NCBI GenBank assembly: GCA_965242615.1
Contig: CBDESR010000002.1
Location: 176,261 to 240,260 of the forward strand
Direction of reading: 5' to 3'
Origin: CBDBCU01 sp965242615
Lineage (GTDB): Bacteria > Chloroflexota > Dehalococcoidia > Lucifugimonadales > UBA3495
DNA length: 64,000 nt
Positions within the stretch are counted from its first letter, which is position 1; each line of letters opens with the position of its first letter. This document shows, piece by piece, positions 9,406 through 17,818 of the stretch. Both the position numbers and the translations under genes were made by a program. The notes under the pieces were generated by a model. It was not told the origin of the DNA. It made no database searches and saw only the letters and a list, made by a program, of their open reading frames with translations.

Positions 9406-9981
9406 GTGAGTGACCAAACGCCCACCCAACCGGCCGCCGACTTGACCGAAGTAACCCTCGCCTCCACGCCCATTTACCAGGGCAAGCTGCTCAGCGTCCG
9501 CCGGGATGAAGTGCGGATGCCGAACGGACGCCTGACCACCCGGGAAATCGTCGAACACTGCGACTCGGTGTGTATGGTGCCTTTGGACACAGCCGGCAAT
9601 GTAGTGCTGGTGCGCCAGTACCGCAAGTCCGTGGCGGCGGCGTTGCTGGAAGTCCCCGCCGGCGGCATCGAGGAAGGCGAGGAACCGGAAGCCGCCGCCC
9701 TGCGCGAACTCCGCGAGGAAATCGGCCACACCGCCGGCCAGTTGCGCCCCTTGGCCGGCTACTATCTGGCCCCCGGTTGGTGCGACGAGTATATGTACGC
9801 TTACTTGGCAACCCAACTCAGCCCCGACCCCATGAGCCAGGACTACGATGAAATCGTCGAAACCCGGCGCGTCCCCTTGCCCGCTACCCTCGACTTCATC
9901 GCCCGGGGCGAAATTCGGGACGCCAAAAGCATCGCCGCCCTCTTGTTGGCAATGCAAGTTATCGCCGCCGGAGAGCAGTAG
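9406..9981 (+). CDS. Nudix hydrolase, ADP-ribose pyrophosphatase-like
   Basis: A 191-residue Nudix hydrolase. The complete Nudix box GX5EX7REUXEEXGU spans residues 86-108 (G86, E92, R100-E101, E104-E105, G107). The N-terminal strands, the VRQYRKSV segment and the AGGIEEGE lead-in match ADP-ribose pyrophosphatases (NudF type), which cut ADP-ribose to AMP and ribose 5-phosphate. The start is GTG, 9 bases after AAGGAA. The pairing with nadK fits nucleotide salvage; exact substrate cannot be told from sequence. Confidence 0.88.
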   Translation: MSDQTPTQPAADLTEVTLASTPIYQGKLLSVRRDEVRMPNGRLTTREIVEHCDSVCMVPLDTAGNVVLVRQYRKSVAAALLEVPAGGIEEGEEPEAAALRELREEIGHTAGQLRPLAGYYLAPGWCDEYMYAYLATQLSPDPMSQDYDEIVETRRVPLPATLDFIARGEIRDAKSIAALLLAMQVIAAGEQ

Positions 9982-9991
9982 CCGCATCCCT

Positions 9992-10016
9992 GCCGGGATA
10001 CTATAATATCCCCGGC
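9992..10016 (+). promoter_or_regulatory. possible promoter/operator hairpin before sdhA
   Basis: A near-perfect inverted repeat (GCCGGGATA at 9992-10000 against TATCCCCGGC at 10007-10016) encloses a consensus -10 hexamer, TATAAT at 10002-10007. No good -35 hexamer is present at the expected distance, so an activator-dependent promoter or an operator overlapping the -10 site is suggested. It lies about 60 bases before the sdhA start. Confidence 0.35.
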
Positions 10017-10070
10017 AAAAATCGGTCGGCGTCCCCCAACAAGCCGGCTATCAGGAGAAAAGTAAAGGGT

Positions 10071-11750
10071 ATGCTGGAGCATGATGTTCTGGTAATCGGC
10101 GCCGGCTTGGCCGGTATGCGCGCGGCCATCGCCGCCCGGGCCAACGGCGCCAACACCGCCATAATCAGCAAAGTTCATCCGGTACGCAGCCACTCCAACG
10201 CCGCCCAGGGCGGTATTAACGCCGCCCTCCTCGACCGCGGCGACGATTGGGAGGACCACGCCTACGACACCATCAAGGGCAGCGATTTCCTCGGCGACCA
10301 GGACGCCATCGAGGTTATGTGCCGCTCCGCCGGCAAAGCCCTCATCGATATGGAACACATGGGCGTTACCTTTAACCGGGACGACGAGGGCAAACTCGGC
10401 ACCCGCGCTTTCGGCGGCCAGCGCCGCGCCCGCACCTTCTTTGTCGGTGATTTCACCGGCCAAGCCCTGCTCCATGTGATGTTCGAGCAGCTCATCAAAT
10501 CCGGCGTCCGCAGCTACGAGGAGTGGTTCGTTACCTCCCTCATTATGGAGGACGGGCAGGTAGCCGGTGTAATGGCTCTCGAAATCCGCACCGGCCAAAT
10601 CCACGCCATCCGCGCCAAAACCATCATTTTCTGCACCGGCGGCTGCGGCCGGCTCTTTGAACCCTCCACCAACGCCCTTATCGTTACCGGCGACGGTATG
10701 GCCTTGGCCTACAACGCCGGCGCCGGCTTGATGGATATGGAAATGGTGCAGTACCATCCCACCACCTTAGCCGGCAGCGGCGTCCTGCTCTCCGAAGCCG
10801 CCCGCGGCGAAGGCGCTTACCTCCGGGACAAAGACGGCAACCGCTTTATGGAAAAGTACGCCCCCAATATGATGGAACTGGCCTCCCGCGATGTCGTCTC
10901 CCGAGCCGAGCAAACCGAAATCAACGCCGGCAACGGCGTCAACGGCTGCGTATTCCTCGACTGCACCCATTTGGGCGCAGCCCTGATTACCGAAAAGCTC
11001 AGCCAAATTCGCGAAATCGGCATTGACCTGGCCGGCGTCGATATGGTGCGCGAACCGGTGCCGATCCGCCCCGGAATGCACTACATTATGGGCGGCATCA
11101 AAACCGACATCGACGGCCAGACCACCATTCCCGGCGTCTATGCCGCCGGCGAATGCGCCAATGTCAGCGTCCACGGCGGCAATCGCTTGGGCGCCAATTC
11201 CCTGCTGGACACCATCGTTTTCGGTGAGCGTTCCGGCAATCACGCCGCCGCCGCCAGCCGCGACCTCGACTTCATCCCCTTTGACGAAGCCGCCGCCGTC
11301 CGCAAAGAGGAACAGCGCATCCAGCAAATGCTCGACCGCCCAGACAACGGCGACCGCTGGGGCAGCATCCGCCTCGGTATGGGCGAATCGATGGTGCGAA
11401 ACGTCGCCGTCTATCGCGACCATCAAACCATCGAGGAAGCCATCCGCGACCTCGGCGAAATGCGCGACCGCTACGCCCAAGTCCCCGTGCATAACAAAAA
11501 CCGCATCTTTAACACCGACCTGGTCTTTGCCCTCGAATTGGGCTATATGCTCGATGTAGCGGAAACTATCGCCGTCAGCGCCCTCGACCGCAAGGAAAGC
11601 CGCGGCGCCCAGGCCCGCACCGACTACCCGGAACGGGACGATGCCAACTGGCTCAAGCACATCGTCGCCAAAAAAGGCGAAGTCGGCCCCGAAGTCTCCT
11701 ACCTGCCGGTTACCATCACCAAGTGGACTCCCGAAGTGAGGAAGTATTAG
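10071..11750 (+). CDS. sdhA: succinate dehydrogenase/fumarate reductase flavoprotein subunit
   Basis: The FAD subunit that interconverts succinate and fumarate. The dinucleotide-binding motif GAGLAG is at residues 10-15. H41 in VRSHSNAAQGG matches the covalent FAD-linking histidine. Active-site blocks HPTT, MHYIMGGIKTD and GGNRLGANSLLDTIVFG are all present. Length is 559 residues, normal for SdhA/FrdA. It is followed by the iron-sulfur subunit after 4 bases and by an SdhE/HdrB-type subunit rather than membrane-anchor subunits, which points to a type-E (SdhABE, as in methylmenaquinol:fumarate reductase) complex. No Tat signal is seen, so the catalytic face is probably cytosolic. Confidence 0.93.
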   Translation: MLEHDVLVIGAGLAGMRAAIAARANGANTAIISKVHPVRSHSNAAQGGINAALLDRGDDWEDHAYDTIKGSDFLGDQDAIEVMCRSAGKALIDMEHMGVTFNRDDEGKLGTRAFGGQRRARTFFVGDFTGQALLHVMFEQLIKSGVRSYEEWFVTSLIMEDGQVAGVMALEIRTGQIHAIRAKTIIFCTGGCGRLFEPSTNALIVTGDGMALAYNAGAGLMDMEMVQYHPTTLAGSGVLLSEAARGEGAYLRDKDGNRFMEKYAPNMMELASRDVVSRAEQTEINAGNGVNGCVFLDCTHLGAALITEKLSQIREIGIDLAGVDMVREPVPIRPGMHYIMGGIKTDIDGQTTIPGVYAAGECANVSVHGGNRLGANSLLDTIVFGERSGNHAAAASRDLDFIPFDEAAAVRKEEQRIQQMLDRPDNGDRWGSIRLGMGESMVRNVAVYRDHQTIEEAIRDLGEMRDRYAQVPVHNKNRIFNTDLVFALELGYMLDVAETIAVSALDRKESRGAQARTDYPERDDANWLKHIVAKKGEVGPEVSYLPVTITKWTPEVRKY

Positions 11751-11754
11751 CCCT

Positions 11755-12717
11755 ATGGATGTCACTGTAAAAGTCCGGCGCTTCGACCCGGAAGCCCAGC
11801 AGCCCGAAAGCTACTGGCAGGAATACGCCGTTTCCCTGCCCGACAACGCCACCGTCCTCGACGCCCTGATTCAGATTCGCGAGGAACAGGACGGCACCCT
11901 GACCCTCCGCTGCTCCTGCCGCAGCGCCATCTGCGGCTCCTGCGCCATGCGGATTAACGGCCACGCCGGCCTCGCCTGCAAAACCCCCCTTTCCCGCGTC
12001 CTCGCCGACGACGATTCCGTAGTCGTCGAGCCGTCCGGCGTTATGCCGGTGGTCAAAGACCTCACCGTCAACTTCGACCCCTTCTGGCAGAAAATCCGCG
12101 CCGTTGAACCCTATCTCCAGCCCCAAGGCCCCGAACCCGAAGGGGAATACATCGCCTCCAACGAATCGATGCTCCATCTCTCCGGCGTTACCGCCTGCAT
12201 TATGTGCGGCGCTTGCGTCTCCGACTGCACCGTCCTGGAAGTTGACCCCACCTTCCTGGGCCCGGCGGCCCTGGCCAAAGCCTACCGTTTCACCGCCGAC
12301 CCCCGGGACGGCGACGCAAACGGCGTATCCCAGGAACGGCTGCGGCAATTGAGCGAAGCCACCGGCATTTGGGACTGTACCCGCTGCAACGAATGCGTCC
12401 AGGCTTGCCCCAAGGGCGTTGCCCCTATGGACCGCATTATGGCTTTGCGCGAGCAAGCCGTGAACGCCGGTTTTACCAACAACAACGGCGCGCGCCACAC
12501 CACCGCTTTTACCGACTCCGTAGGCCACAGCGGCCGCCTCGACGAACTGCGCTTGCCCATCAAATCCGTTGGCGGCATCACCAACATTGGCGCAATGCTC
12601 AGCTACGCCCCAGTCGGCTGGCGCGCCTTCACCCACGGCAAAATGCCGCCCCTCTTTCACAAAAATATCGAAAATGTGGAAAATGTCCGCCGCCTTTTCC
12701 ATAAACTGGAAGGCTAG
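11755..12717 (+). CDS. sdhB: succinate dehydrogenase/fumarate reductase iron-sulfur subunit
   Basis: Electron-transfer subunit of SDH/FRD. The N-terminal ferredoxin domain has the [2Fe-2S] ligands C55/C60/C63/C75. The C-terminal domain has C148/C151/C154/C158 and C208/C211/C214/C218 for the 4Fe-4S and 3Fe-4S/4Fe-4S clusters. In the last motif the residue pattern CTRCNECVQACP carries a cysteine at the second position, favouring a 4Fe-4S rather than a 3Fe-4S centre, as in type-E enzymes. At 320 residues it is longer than classical SdhB (~240), as is usual for the SdhABE type. Confidence 0.92.
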   Translation: MDVTVKVRRFDPEAQQPESYWQEYAVSLPDNATVLDALIQIREEQDGTLTLRCSCRSAICGSCAMRINGHAGLACKTPLSRVLADDDSVVVEPSGVMPVVKDLTVNFDPFWQKIRAVEPYLQPQGPEPEGEYIASNESMLHLSGVTACIMCGACVSDCTVLEVDPTFLGPAALAKAYRFTADPRDGDANGVSQERLRQLSEATGIWDCTRCNECVQACPKGVAPMDRIMALREQAVNAGFTNNNGARHTTAFTDSVGHSGRLDELRLPIKSVGGITNIGAMLSYAPVGWRAFTHGKMPPLFHKNIENVENVRRLFHKLEG

Positions 12718-12765
12718 GCCCTTTCCCGTCCCCCCCATAACCCGCCATCATCCTGGAGGATTAGC

Positions 12766-13650
12766 TTGAAGTACGCTTTCTTTCCCGGCTGTGTATCCCA
12801 GGGCGCGGCCCCGGAACTCTACCCGGCGGCCCGCCTCATCTGCCAGAAGTTGGGCATCGAACTCGATGAGATCCCTGCCTGGACTTGCACCGGCGCCGGC
12901 GTCTTGCAAGAGAAAAATCAGCTCTTTGGCGATGTCCTGAACGCCCGCAACTTCGCCAAAGCCGAGCAAATGGGCTTGCCCATCCTCACCATTTGCAGTA
13001 CCTGCCAGGGCGTAATGGGCCAAGCCAACCTCCGGATGCGCCGCGACCCGGAGTACCTGGCGCAAATCAACTCCCACTTGGCCGAGGAGGGCTTGGAATA
13101 TAAAGGCACCGCCGAACCCAAACATCTCCTCTGGATCCTTATCGAGGATGTCGGTCTGGACAAACTCCTCGCCCTGGTTACCCGTCCCCTCAACGGCATA
13201 CGGATGGCCCCCTTCTACGGCTGCTACATCGTCCGCCCCACCGAAGCCCTTGACATTGCGGAACACCCGGAACGGCAAACCTCTCTGGAAACCCTGATCG
13301 CCACTTTGGGCGCAACGGTAGTGGACTTTGCCGGCAAAACCCGCTGCTGCGGCTTTCCCATTCTGACCATCAACGAAAAGAACTCGATGGCTATGGTCGG
13401 CAAGCACACTTCCGAAGCCAAAGACCTGGGCGCGGACGCTATGGTAACGCCCTGCCCCCTGTGCCACCTCAACCTCGACGGCTACCAACCCAAAGCCGCC
13501 GCCCAACTCCGCCGCAAAGTTGACCTGCCCATCCTCCACCTGCCCCAGCTAATCGGCTTGGCAATGGGCATCTCCCCCCGCGAACTGGGCTTGCAAAAGC
13601 ACATTATGAACACCCAGCCTCTGACCGTGAAAGTCGGGGCCGCCGGCTAG
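12766..13650 (+). CDS. sdhE: SdhE/HdrB-like CCG-domain subunit
   Basis: A 294-residue protein with two cysteine-rich CCG-type domains, like HdrB of heterodisulfide reductase and SdhE of type-E succinate dehydrogenases. The second domain is complete: C153, C194-C195 and C230/C233. The first has C9, C41 and C77/C80, but the usual CC pair reads T40-C41, so one ligand is missing. In type-E enzymes this subunit replaces the SdhCD membrane anchor and reacts with the quinone. The TTG start (12766) is supported by GGAGG 8-12 bases upstream. No transmembrane helix is seen; membrane contact would be by amphipathic helices. Confidence 0.85.
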   Translation: MKYAFFPGCVSQGAAPELYPAARLICQKLGIELDEIPAWTCTGAGVLQEKNQLFGDVLNARNFAKAEQMGLPILTICSTCQGVMGQANLRMRRDPEYLAQINSHLAEEGLEYKGTAEPKHLLWILIEDVGLDKLLALVTRPLNGIRMAPFYGCYIVRPTEALDIAEHPERQTSLETLIATLGATVVDFAGKTRCCGFPILTINEKNSMAMVGKHTSEAKDLGADAMVTPCPLCHLNLDGYQPKAAAQLRRKVDLPILHLPQLIGLAMGISPRELGLQKHIMNTQPLTVKVGAAG

Positions 13651-13682
13651 AACCGCCATCCCGACCGAAAACCGGAGCGTCA

Positions 13683-14435
13683 ATGCAAGAAACCCCTACC
13701 ATACCGGCAATGCCCGAAAACTGGCAGAAAGCCTTGGCTATCGTCGCCCACCCCGACGACCTGGAGTACGGCGGCGCCAGTGCCGTAGCCAAGTGGACTG
13801 CCCAAGGCAAAGAGGTCATCTACTTGATGGTCTCCAGCGGCGAAGCCGGCATTGACGCTATGCCCCCGTCCCAAGTCGGCCCGTTGCGCGCTCAAGAGGA
13901 AATCAACGCCGCCGCCGTAGTCGGCGTCAGTACCGTCGATTTCCTGAACTACCCCGACGGCATCATCGAGTACGGGTTGCTCTTGCGCCGGGATTTAAGC
14001 CGCGCCATCCGCCGCCATCGGCCCGAAGTTCTTATCACCCTGAACTACCACTTGAAGTTTGTCTCCGGCCACTTGAATATGGCTGACCACCGCAGCGTAG
14101 GCTTGGCAACCCTTGACGCCGCCCGGGATGCCGGCAATCGCTGGATTTTCCCCGAACTGCTCGACGAAGGCTTGTCCCCGTGGCCCGGCGTCCGTTTTGC
14201 CGCCGTCTTGGGCGTAGGCCCGGCCGCCGCCAGCCATGGCATCGATGTCAGCGGCTATTGGGAGCTAGGGATGGACTCCCTGCGCCAACATCAAGCCTAC
14301 CTCGACAACCTCGGCCCGGCCGCCGCCAACACCTTCCAAAATCTTACCAACCACGCCCTCCAATCCGGGCAAACCTTCGGCTGCCACTACGCCCTGTTAG
14401 TCGAGCTGATACTGATTAACGAACCCCGCAGTTAG
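13683..14435 (+). CDS. PIG-L family deacetylase
   Basis: A 250-residue LmbE/PIG-L zinc deacetylase. The AHPDDLE motif (H23, D25, D26) provides metal and catalytic residues, followed by GKEVIYLMVSSGEAG and, later, MADHRSVG with the third metal-ligand histidine. Relatives deacetylate GlcNAc-containing substrates in mycothiol, bacillithiol or glycolipid pathways. No thiol-cofactor genes are adjacent, so the substrate is unknown. ATG start; GGAG sits 5-8 bases upstream. It is the last plus-strand gene before a bidirectional terminator. Confidence 0.88.
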   Translation: MQETPTIPAMPENWQKALAIVAHPDDLEYGGASAVAKWTAQGKEVIYLMVSSGEAGIDAMPPSQVGPLRAQEEINAAAVVGVSTVDFLNYPDGIIEYGLLLRRDLSRAIRRHRPEVLITLNYHLKFVSGHLNMADHRSVGLATLDAARDAGNRWIFPELLDEGLSPWPGVRFAAVLGVGPAAASHGIDVSGYWELGMDSLRQHQAYLDNLGPAAANTFQNLTNHALQSGQTFGCHYALLVELILINEPRS

Positions 14436-14589
14436 CCGGTTAGCAAAAAGCCGGGGCGGCCTTGCGGGACCCGTGGCAGCCGTTGGTGGTTTTGGCTAAA
14501 ATGCGGGACCGCTTGACGCGGGATTTGCCGGCGGATTCTTTGCAAGGGCTGGTTGGGACGGCGCATCGGTAAGCCGGCGGTGGAAAGTA

Positions 14590-14625
14590 AAAAGCCCCGC
14601 CCTCGTTAGCGAGGGCGGGGCTTTT
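14590..14625. terminator. bidirectional intrinsic terminator
   Basis: A perfect 16-bp inverted repeat (14590-14605 and 14610-14625) with a TTAG loop. The arms begin with AAAA and end with TTTT, so it works for the plus-strand PIG-L gene and for the minus-strand lipoprotein gene that ends at 14634. The stretch 14436-14589 before it has no gene I can support. Confidence 0.9.
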
Positions 14626-14633
14626 GTTGCCGG

Positions 14634-15431
14634 TTACCAGTAATGCCCGTAGTTACCGTTAGCCAAGCTGTCAAACAGCTTCTTCACAATCGCTTCCCGG
14701 TCCGGGCTCCGGTTGTAGGCGCAGATGTCGAGTCGGATAAAATAGTAGAAGGGACCTATCCGCTTGCTCATGCCGTATCCCTCTACTTCCTCACCAGTCA
14801 CGCCGTACCGGAACTCTGCGCGGTGGTCCTGTATGGTTGGCAAGTTTCCGGGATTTGCACCCGATAATCGCAGAGGTCGTAGTGGTTTCGGTTCCTCTAT
14901 CCACTGTCGGACTAGACGATAGTTCGGTACAGCGTCCCCATCGTCCTCGATGGCCAACAGGTTTTCTTGGGTGAACTCTTCCCAAGTCAGACCCAGCGTC
15001 TCGCTAACTGTCCTCTCGTAATAGCCGTAAAAAATCAACGCCGCCGACCATTGATTGTCCCCAGCCCCAACGGACGGCAGGCTATAAACCGAAAACCCTT
15101 CGGATTCGTATTGATTTTCCCACTGGTCTGACGGCAACTGGATTGTAGCCCAGTGGATTGGTGCTAAGTCCACTCGGTGGTTCTCCGGCCACGGCTGATA
15201 TTCTGTCCACTCGTCTCTCTCGAAAAGGGATGGAGTGTCTGCGCTACAGTATAAATCGCCGGATGATTCTACAGGTTCCGCTACGGCAGTTTCCCCCGCA
15301 GGGGTTACCTCAGACGTTACGGCAACCGTCGTGGCCGCAGGCTCCGGCGTAGCCGGGGCTACGCTACTGCTACAGGCCATAATCAGCACCGCCAGTAGCA
15401 AGAGCAGGATAATCCGAATGCCAGTCAACAA
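14634..15431 (-). CDS. putative secreted lipoprotein, unknown function
   Basis: A 265-residue protein with an N-terminal signal of type II: a hydrophobic run LLLLLLAVLIM followed by the lipobox cysteine in LIMAC (Cys20), then a low-complexity Ser/Ala/Pro/Thr linker to about residue 60. The rest is a globular domain rich in Trp and Tyr with no family I recognise. It should be anchored to the outside of the cytoplasmic membrane. It starts 27 bases downstream of the aminotransferase gene and is the last gene of that minus-strand run, ending at the bidirectional terminator. Confidence 0.8.
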   Translation of the reverse strand: MLTGIRIILLLLLAVLIMACSSSVAPATPEPAATTVAVTSEVTPAGETAVAEPVESSGDLYCSADTPSLFERDEWTEYQPWPENHRVDLAPIHWATIQLPSDQWENQYESEGFSVYSLPSVGAGDNQWSAALIFYGYYERTVSETLGLTWEEFTQENLLAIEDDGDAVPNYRLVRQWIEEPKPLRPLRLSGANPGNLPTIQDHRAEFRYGVTGEEVEGYGMSKRIGPFYYFIRLDICAYNRSPDREAIVKKLFDSLANGNYGHYW

Positions 15432-15458
15432 AGCAAACCTCCTGATGACTTTCCCCCG

Positions 15459-16763
15459 CTAACCGTCGCGAAGCGTCGGTGCCACTTCCCGAAAAGCGTT
15501 AAGCGTCTGCTCCACATCCCCATCCGTATGCGCCAGCGACGGGTAAAACTTCTGCGGCCAGCCCTTCAGTACGCCCCGTTCCAGCATCCCCGTATTGAAC
15601 CGGGCCAGCATTGCCGCATCCGCCGCCAAGCCGTCCCGGTAATTCCGCACCGGCTGGTCGGTAAAGTAAATGTCAAAAATGGCATCCTCCCCGCTGCTCT
15701 GCACTTCCAGCCCATACTCCGAGCCAATATCCACCAACCCCTGCCGCACCCGGCCGCCAACGCTGCGGATGTGGTCATAAGCCCCTTCCCGCCGCAACTC
15801 CGCCAAAGTCGCCAACCCGGCGGCGCAGGCGATCGGATTGCCGTTCAGCGTGCCAACCTGGTTCACATAGTCATCCGCCGCCGCGGCCGACTGGTCATAG
15901 ACCGACATTAGGTCCGCCTTCCCCATTATCGCCGCCAGCGGATACCCGCCGCCCATCACCTTGCCCATCGCGCACAAGTCGGGCGTTACCCCATAAAACT
16001 CCTGCGCCCCGCCGTAAGCCAGCCGGAAACCGGTAACCACTTCGTCGAAAATCAGCGGCAGGTCATACCGCTCGGTCAACTCCCGCAGCCCTTGCAGAAA
16101 CCCCGGCCGGGGCGCGATGATGCGCTGCAACGGCTCAATAATTACCGCCGCCAACTCATCGTGATGGGCCTGGATAATCGCCGCCGTAGTTTCCAGGTCA
16201 TTAAAGGGGGCAATCAGCATCAGCTCCTGAATGACGCCGGGGATGCCGCCGCCATTGGCCACCGCTTGGGGGAATTCGGCCGCCGCCGCCGGAGCCGGGG
16301 TAACACTCATCAAAGCATAGTCGCTGGTGCCGTGATACCCGCCCTCGAACTTCAGCACCTTGTCCCGCCGCCGATAAGCCCGGGCCGCCCGCATACATTG
16401 AAAGCAAGCGTCAGTGCCGCTGGTCGTAAAGCGCACCTGCTCCGCGCAAGGCACCGCCCTAACCAGTTCCTCAGCCAGTAGCACCGCCTTTTCGCTGGTG
16501 GTAAAGAAAGTGCTGCCTTGGCCCACCGCTTCGGTAACCGCGGCCACCACCGCCGGGTGCGCGTGGCCCAGCAGCATCGGCCCCGAACCCATCAGCCAGT
16601 CCACATACTCATTCCCGCTCACATCCCAGATGTGCGACCCGCGCCCTTCCCGGGCCAGAAACTTGAGAGCCTCGGGAAAGTTGGTATTGCCGGAACTCCC
16701 CGCCGGAAAAAACCGGGCGGCCTTGTCCAGAAGTTCCATCTCCCGCAAATTGCGCTCAGCCAT
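15459..16763 (-). CDS. class III aminotransferase, glutamate-1-semialdehyde aminomutase-like
   Basis: A PLP enzyme of 434 residues, close in layout to glutamate-1-semialdehyde 2,1-aminomutase. It has the N-terminal PAGSSGNTNFP region, SGTDA (residues 115-119; SGTEA in HemL), KFEGGYHG, FDEVVTGFR with cofactor-binding Asp240, and the Schiff-base Lys268 in MGKVMGGGYP. HemL itself usually has a different substrate-side context, and many Chloroflexota carry several HemL-like paralogues. I therefore name only the family. It sits in the run downstream of mdh with no other haem gene nearby. Confidence 0.85.
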   Translation of the reverse strand: MAERNLREMELLDKAARFFPAGSSGNTNFPEALKFLAREGRGSHIWDVSGNEYVDWLMGSGPMLLGHAHPAVVAAVTEAVGQGSTFFTTSEKAVLLAEELVRAVPCAEQVRFTTSGTDACFQCMRAARAYRRRDKVLKFEGGYHGTSDYALMSVTPAPAAAAEFPQAVANGGGIPGVIQELMLIAPFNDLETTAAIIQAHHDELAAVIIEPLQRIIAPRPGFLQGLRELTERYDLPLIFDEVVTGFRLAYGGAQEFYGVTPDLCAMGKVMGGGYPLAAIMGKADLMSVYDQSAAAADDYVNQVGTLNGNPIACAAGLATLAELRREGAYDHIRSVGGRVRQGLVDIGSEYGLEVQSSGEDAIFDIYFTDQPVRNYRDGLAADAAMLARFNTGMLERGVLKGWPQKFYPSLAHTDGDVEQTLNAFREVAPTLRDG

Positions 16764-16789
16764 AGTTCAGCCCTCCCCCCTTGCGAAAA

Positions 16790-17203
16790 TTAGAGGCCAT
16801 CCTCTACCAGCACCACCGGGTCGCCAATTTTGACGAAACTCTTGGTCTCGTCCATAGGCTCCAGATAAAGCCCGCCATCCGGCCTTAAAGTGCGAATCCG
16901 GGTAACTTCCCTGCTCCGACCAAAAAGGTAGGAAAAATCCGGTATCCCGCCACCGCCTACGGTTACCTTGTAAGTCTCATAGGTGCTACCCACCGAATAT
17001 TTGGGATTAACCTCAAGTATCCGCACCCGGACTTTTTCCCGCTCGAAAGTACCCAAGGTCTCTCCCGTGTCCGGGTCGAGAATCTGACGGCTGGGTTCCA
17101 CGACCTTGAACTTCATCCCTTCGGCCACCCCAGCCTCAGAACCCAAGTTCACCACTAGTTCCCGCTCGTTGAGGATGGCCGCAACTTTGCCTTCCAGCGT
17201 CAT
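16790..17203 (-). CDS. small unknown protein, FlgT-C-like pattern
   Basis: A 137-residue protein. The ATG at 17203 is chosen over an upstream in-frame start because GGAGAGGG lies 5 bases before it. The first half, with GKVAAILNERELVVNLGS, EAGVAEGMKFKV and VRVRILEVNPKYSVG, resembles the small beta-barrel repeats found in FlgT C-terminal-like domains (a protein that 'reports' a stable, regulated value). No signal peptide. The upstream membrane-protein gene ends one base away, so the two are probably translated together. Function unknown. Confidence 0.6.
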   Translation of the reverse strand: MTLEGKVAAILNERELVVNLGSEAGVAEGMKFKVVEPSRQILDPDTGETLGTFEREKVRVRILEVNPKYSVGSTYETYKVTVGGGGIPDFSYLFGRSREVTRIRTLRPDGGLYLEPMDETKSFVKIGDPVVLVEDGL

Positions 17204-17204
17204 A

Positions 17205-17813
17205 CTACCCTCTCCAATGCAGAGTAACCTTCTCCGCAAAATCCCAAAAGCCATCAGGAATCTCTCGGGAAAATACTACTCCTTGGGGCGGAGAAAAATC
17301 CCTTCGCTTCCGGCCTTCCAGTGCCTCCCAAAACTCTAGTCGATCCATACGGTCGGCAACCAGACACAAGCACGATGCCTCTCTTACTTCCACCGGTTCG
17401 ACAACACCCAGGACTTCCCCCGTGGCCGCATTAGACGCCAGAATTCTCTGACCGCTCAATGTGCCGCCAGCCGCGCCCAAGGGTAATTTGATGACCACGC
17501 TTCCCTCTTGCTCACCAATGCTATGGGCTTGCACCGGCTTGGAATAGGCTATAATCGCCCGCCTCAACGTAAACAGTGTAACCCGGGACAAGCTCTTACG
17601 CCATAGCCGGCTCAAACCCCAGCCCGCCATCATCAGAATCGCCGTGGCCCCTCCCGCCGACACCACGGCCAACACCCCATTAACCGCCAAGAGCGTGGGC
17701 GACAGAGCCGGCAAATCCAGCCGCGCCCCGAATAGAAACAAAGCAACCGTCAAACAGACCGGAAACAGGACGATTGCCCGTTTCCAAGCTATGGCTTTCA
17801 GCGCCGCCGACAA
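17205..17813 (-). CDS. two-helix membrane protein, unknown function
   Basis: A 202-residue protein with two hydrophobic segments near residues 11-30 and 40-65, then a soluble C-terminal domain of about 120 residues. No family is recognised. Its stop is one base from the start of the downstream 137-residue protein, and its own start is 5 bases after mdh ends. Genomic context gives an operon with mdh but not a function. Confidence 0.65.
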   Translation of the reverse strand: MSAALKAIAWKRAIVLFPVCLTVALFLFGARLDLPALSPTLLAVNGVLAVVSAGGATAILMMAGWGLSRLWRKSLSRVTLFTLRRAIIAYSKPVQAHSIGEQEGSVVIKLPLGAAGGTLSGQRILASNAATGEVLGVVEPVEVREASCLCLVADRMDRLEFWEALEGRKRRDFSPPQGVVFSREIPDGFWDFAEKVTLHWRG

Positions 17814-17818
17814 CTTTC

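Noticed and set aside
14436..14589. Short ORF or tRNA between the PIG-L gene and the terminator
   Set aside because: A ~30-codon open frame exists but without a start, ribosome-binding site or similarity, and no cloverleaf was found.
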